Assembly (NCBI RefSeq): GCF_008365405.1
Contig: NZ_QOKV01000004.1
Coordinates: 1 to 64,000 of the forward strand
Reading direction: 5' to 3'
Length of the DNA: 64,000 nt
Source: Azospirillum brasilense
Lineage (GTDB): Bacteria > Pseudomonadota > Alphaproteobacteria > Azospirillales > Azospirillaceae
Part shown: positions 61,585 to 64,000 of the stretch, in pieces
Position numbering within the stretch: the first letter of the stretch is position 1
Layout of the letters: every line of letters starts with the position of its first letter
Made by a program: the position numbers and the translations under genes
The notes under the pieces: generated by a model
What the model saw: only the letters and a program-made list of their open reading frames with translations
What the model was told of the DNA's origin: nothing
The model's database searches: none

Positions 61585-63021
61585 ATGACCGAATTCAGTG
61601 GCCTCGGCCTGATCGAGCCCCTTCTGCGCGCCGTCGCCGAAGAGGGTTACCAGACCGCCACGCCGATCCAGGCCGGCGCCATCCCCGTCCTTCTGGAGGG
61701 CCGCGACGTGCTCGGCCTCGCCCAGACCGGCACCGGCAAGACCGCCGCCTTCACCCTGCCGATCCTCCAGCGGCTGTTCCAGAACAAGAAGCGGACGCAG
61801 GCCAAGGCGCCGCGCACGCTGATCCTGACGCCGACGCGCGAGCTGGCGCTGCAGATCGGCGAGAGCTTCCGCACCTACGGCCGGCACCTGCCGATCCGCC
61901 GCACGGTGATCCACGGCGGCGTCGGGCAGAGCCCGCAGGTGGCGGCGCTGGCCCGCGGCACCGACGTGCTGGTGGCGACTCCGGGCCGCCTGCTCGACCT
62001 GATGGCCCAGAAGCAGTGTGTGCTCGACCAGGTCGAGATCTTCGTCCTGGACGAGGCCGACCGCATGCTCGACATGGGCTTCATCCGCGACGTGCGGAAG
62101 GTGGTCGCGGTCCTGCCGAAGCAGCGCCAGACCCTGCTGTTCTCCGCCACCATGCCGGAAGCCGTGGTCGAGCTGGCGCACAGCATCCTGACCGACGCCG
62201 AGCGGATCGAGGTGGCGCCGCAGTCCACCACGGTGGAGCGCATCGCCCAGCGCGTGCTGTTCGTGGACCGCGCCGACAAGCGCCGCCTGCTCGCCGACCT
62301 CCTCCAGGAGGGCGCCATGGAGCGGACGATCGTCTTCGCCCGCACCAAGCACGGCGCCGACCGCATCGCCGACCATCTGAAGAAGGCCGGCGTCCCGGCC
62401 GACGCGATCCACGGCGACAAGTCGCAGTCGGCCCGCGTGCGGGCGCTGGAGTCCTTCCGCAGCGGCGACCTGAAGGCGCTGGTGGCGACCGACATCGCGG
62501 CGCGCGGCATCGACATCGACGGCATCACGCACGTCATCAACTTCGACCTGCCGAACGAGCCGGAGAGCTACGTCCACCGCATCGGCCGCACCGCCCGCGC
62601 CGGCACCGACGGCAGCGCGGTGTCCTTCTGCGACGCGGAGGAGGTGGCCTATCTGAAGGCCATCGAGAAGACCATCCGCCAGCCGGTCCCGGCGGACCAC
62701 GACCACCCCTACCACGCGTCGGTGGTGGCGGCGATCCATGCCTCCTCGGCCAAGCCGCCGAAGCCGGCGCCCAAGCAGCCCCGTCCGGGCCGCGGTCAGC
62801 CCCAGCAGCAGCCGGGCGGCGGCAAGCCGCAGGGCCAGCGGGCTCAGGCGCCGAAGGCCCAGGGTGCGAAGCCGCAGGCGCCGCAGGGCGCGCGGGTTGC
62901 CGGCGCCACCGGCGACCAGCCGCTGAAGGCCAAGGTGTCGGCCAACCAGCAGAACCGCCACAACCGCCGCCCCGCCCCGCATGGCGGCCAGCCGGGCGGA
63001 AACAAGCGGTCCGCGGCGTAA
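61585..63021 (+). CDS. rhlE: DEAD-box RNA helicase, RhlE-like
   Basis: The 478-aa ATP-dependent RNA helicase has all family motifs: the Q motif (GYQTATPIQ), AQTGTGKT (I), PTRELALQ (Ia), TPGRLLD (Ib), [13 protein letters not shown] (II) and SAT (III). Motif V and motif VI follow as ARGIDIDG and [10 protein letters not shown]. The C-terminal 90 residues are basic and rich in Pro, Gln, Lys and Ala, a tail often used for RNA binding. RhlE and related helicases act in RNA decay, ribosome assembly and growth at low temperature. I chose ATG 61585 (MTEFSGLGL), where family similarity begins. Confidence 0.94.
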   Translation: MTEFSGLGLIEPLLRAVAEEGYQTATPIQAGAIPVLLEGRDVLGLAQTGTGKTAAFTLPILQRLFQNKKRTQAKAPRTLILTPTRELALQIGESFRTYGRHLPIRRTVIHGGVGQSPQVAALARGTDVLVATPGRLLDLMAQKQCVLDQVEIFVLDEADRMLDMGFIRDVRKVVAVLPKQRQTLLFSATMPEAVVELAHSILTDAERIEVAPQSTTVERIAQRVLFVDRADKRRLLADLLQEGAMERTIVFARTKHGADRIADHLKKAGVPADAIHGDKSQSARVRALESFRSGDLKALVATDIAARGIDIDGITHVINFDLPNEPESYVHRIGRTARAGTDGSAVSFCDAEEVAYLKAIEKTIRQPVPADHDHPYHASVVAAIHASSAKPPKPAPKQPRPGRGQPQQQPGGGKPQGQRAQAPKAQGAKPQAPQGARVAGATGDQPLKAKVSANQQNRHNRRPAPHGGQPGGNKRSAA

Positions 63022-63044
63022 AGTCTGTTCGGTGCGCGGCGGGA

Positions 63045-63554
63045 TCACCGTCCGTCGCGCACCGCCCGATTTGCCGCGGCCTGCTCGTCGATCACCGCGC
63101 CACGCGTCGGCGCCGCGCCGCTGTCGCCATAGCGCTGGACCTGGACGCTCCCTCCAATCTGTTTCGTGATGGCCGCGGCGATCACGTCCCGGCGCTGCGC
63201 TTCGGGCAGGGCGGCGGTCTGCCGCTCCAGCGCGCTCCAATCCAGCCGCGCCGCAAGCCCGTTGCTCATCTGCGTCTGGCCGTCCCGCCAAACGGCGGCG
63301 ACGACCTGACCGCCCTGCCGGAACACGGTGTGCGCCTGCACGGCGCGGCTGCGCGCCGCGACCGCCGGGTCCACGGCGTTGGGATCACCGGCGATCCTCA
63401 TCTGCTGCTGAAAGGCGGAATCGCCGCCCCCGACCCGCGCCATCATCTCCGGCGTGGCCTTGGTCGCCCCGGAAACGCGGGTGACCATGCCACCGTTCAG
63501 CGCGTGGATGCCGGACGATCCGAATCCCGGCGCGGCGGCGGGCAGACTGCTCAT
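63045..63554 (-). CDS. Hypothetical protein
   Basis: I do not recognise this 169-aa protein. It has a Gly/Ala/Ser-rich N-terminus (MSSLPAAAPGFGSSGIHAL), no membrane segment, and segments such as RAVQAHTVFRQGGQVVAAVWRDGQ and LERQTAALPEAQRRDVIAAAI. The start at 63554 is supported by GAGGTG 6 bp upstream, whereas the frame open up to 63839 is not. It is convergent with the helicase gene, 23 bp away. Confidence 0.6.
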   Translation of the reverse strand: MSSLPAAAPGFGSSGIHALNGGMVTRVSGATKATPEMMARVGGGDSAFQQQMRIAGDPNAVDPAVAARSRAVQAHTVFRQGGQVVAAVWRDGQTQMSNGLAARLDWSALERQTAALPEAQRRDVIAAAITKQIGGSVQVQRYGDSGAAPTRGAVIDEQAAANRAVRDGR

Positions 63555-63744
63555 GAAGCACCTCGGGGTTGATTGGTGGAACCGCTTTGGCAATCGGCCA
63601 TTAGCAGGTTCCATGCCATCCCCGACAGCGCGTGACCGCTGCCCTTCCCCGGTGCGGCGGGGCAAACCGGACCGTCGGACCGGGCCGAATGTTCCCCTCC
63701 ACGGTGCAGGAAATGCCGATGGCGTCGAAGCATTGCCGCCGGTG

Positions 63745-64000
63745 TCACCGCGCGAAAATCTGCCCCATGTCCTGGAAGCTCTTGAACTCCAGGGCGTTCC
63801 CGCTCGGGTCGAGGAAGAACATGGTGGCCTGCTCGCCAACCTGCCCCTTGAAGCGGATCTGCGGCTCGATGAGGAATCGCACGCCTTCGGCCTTCAACCT
63901 GTCGGCCAGCGCGTGCCAGTCGTCCCAATTCAGAATCACGCCGAAATGGCTGGCCGGCACGTCCTCGCCATCGACCGGGTTGGTGGCGCGGGTTCCGGCA
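63745..64000 (-). CDS. VOC (glyoxalase/bleomycin resistance) family protein, 5' truncated
   Basis: The C-terminal 85 residues of a VOC-superfamily protein are visible. The frame is open through the window edge, reading [21 protein letters not shown]. The segments [38 protein letters not shown] (listed by feature) and the Glu of LEF as metal ligand are typical of a group of single-domain VOC proteins. The substrate is unknown. The true start lies beyond base 64000. Confidence 0.85.
   Translation of the reverse strand, partial: AGTRATNPVDGEDVPASHFGVILNWDDWHALADRLKAEGVRFLIEPQIRFKGQVGEQATMFFLDPSGNALEFKSFQDMGQIFAR

Overview
The window is a high-GC, gene-dense chromosomal segment of an alphaproteobacterium. 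Azospirillum or a close Rhodospirillales relative is the best fit. That inference rests on composition, the sucD-sucA-sucB order, FixL-like and globin-coupled sensors, a large chemosensory cluster, many histidine kinases and candidate EcfG-type promoters. I saw no rRNA, tRNA, insertion sequence, prophage or CRISPR array.

Bases 1-20000 are mostly housekeeping. They hold the end of sucD, sucA and sucB (TCA cycle), closed by a clear terminator. A divergent pair of candidate oxygen sensors follows: a FixL-like PAS histidine kinase and a globin-coupled diguanylate cyclase. Next come zapE, a secreted small protein, a LOG-family hydrolase, pdxY, a CitE-like lyase, a divergent pair of putative general-stress genes (one with KGG repeats), leuB and leuD, and a polyprenyl-linked glycan cassette (GT-C-like protein, GT2, GtrA).

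Bases 20000-29400 carry dapF-mtaB-ftsY, amn, an LpxR-family protein, a roughly 205-bp palindromic intergenic element, yciB/ispZ, puuE and a SPOR-domain protein.

Bases 29500-53500 are the signalling core. First is a tightly coupled set: a receiver protein, a histidine-kinase-like protein fused to a DEDDh exonuclease, a small membrane protein like CbrX, and a CbrA-like transporter-kinase. Next is a chemosensory operon: STAS, cheY, cheA, cheW, an MCP with PAS and CZB domains, cheR, cheD, cheB, and a soluble MCP-like protein with a CheZ-like motif. It runs on the same strand into a partner-switching module (STAS, ATPase, two receiver-PP2C phosphatases) and a PIN protein. After a gene under a LexA-like box and a DedA protein, a second partner-switching module (STAS, ATPase, receiver-PP2C) lies on the opposite strand.

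Bases 53500-64000 hold two overlapping sensor kinase genes (the second a hybrid with REC and HPT domains), a DUF1329 protein, a Fur-family regulator coupled to a small Cys-containing protein, an RhlE-like RNA helicase, a hypothetical gene and the start of a VOC protein.

The signalling core is the most distinctive part. Chemosensory proteins, STAS/ATPase/phosphatase partner switches and multi-domain kinases sit together. This suggests that receptor input controls a phosphorylation-dependent partner switch as well as, or instead of, the flagellar motor. That reading is inferred from gene order and domains only.
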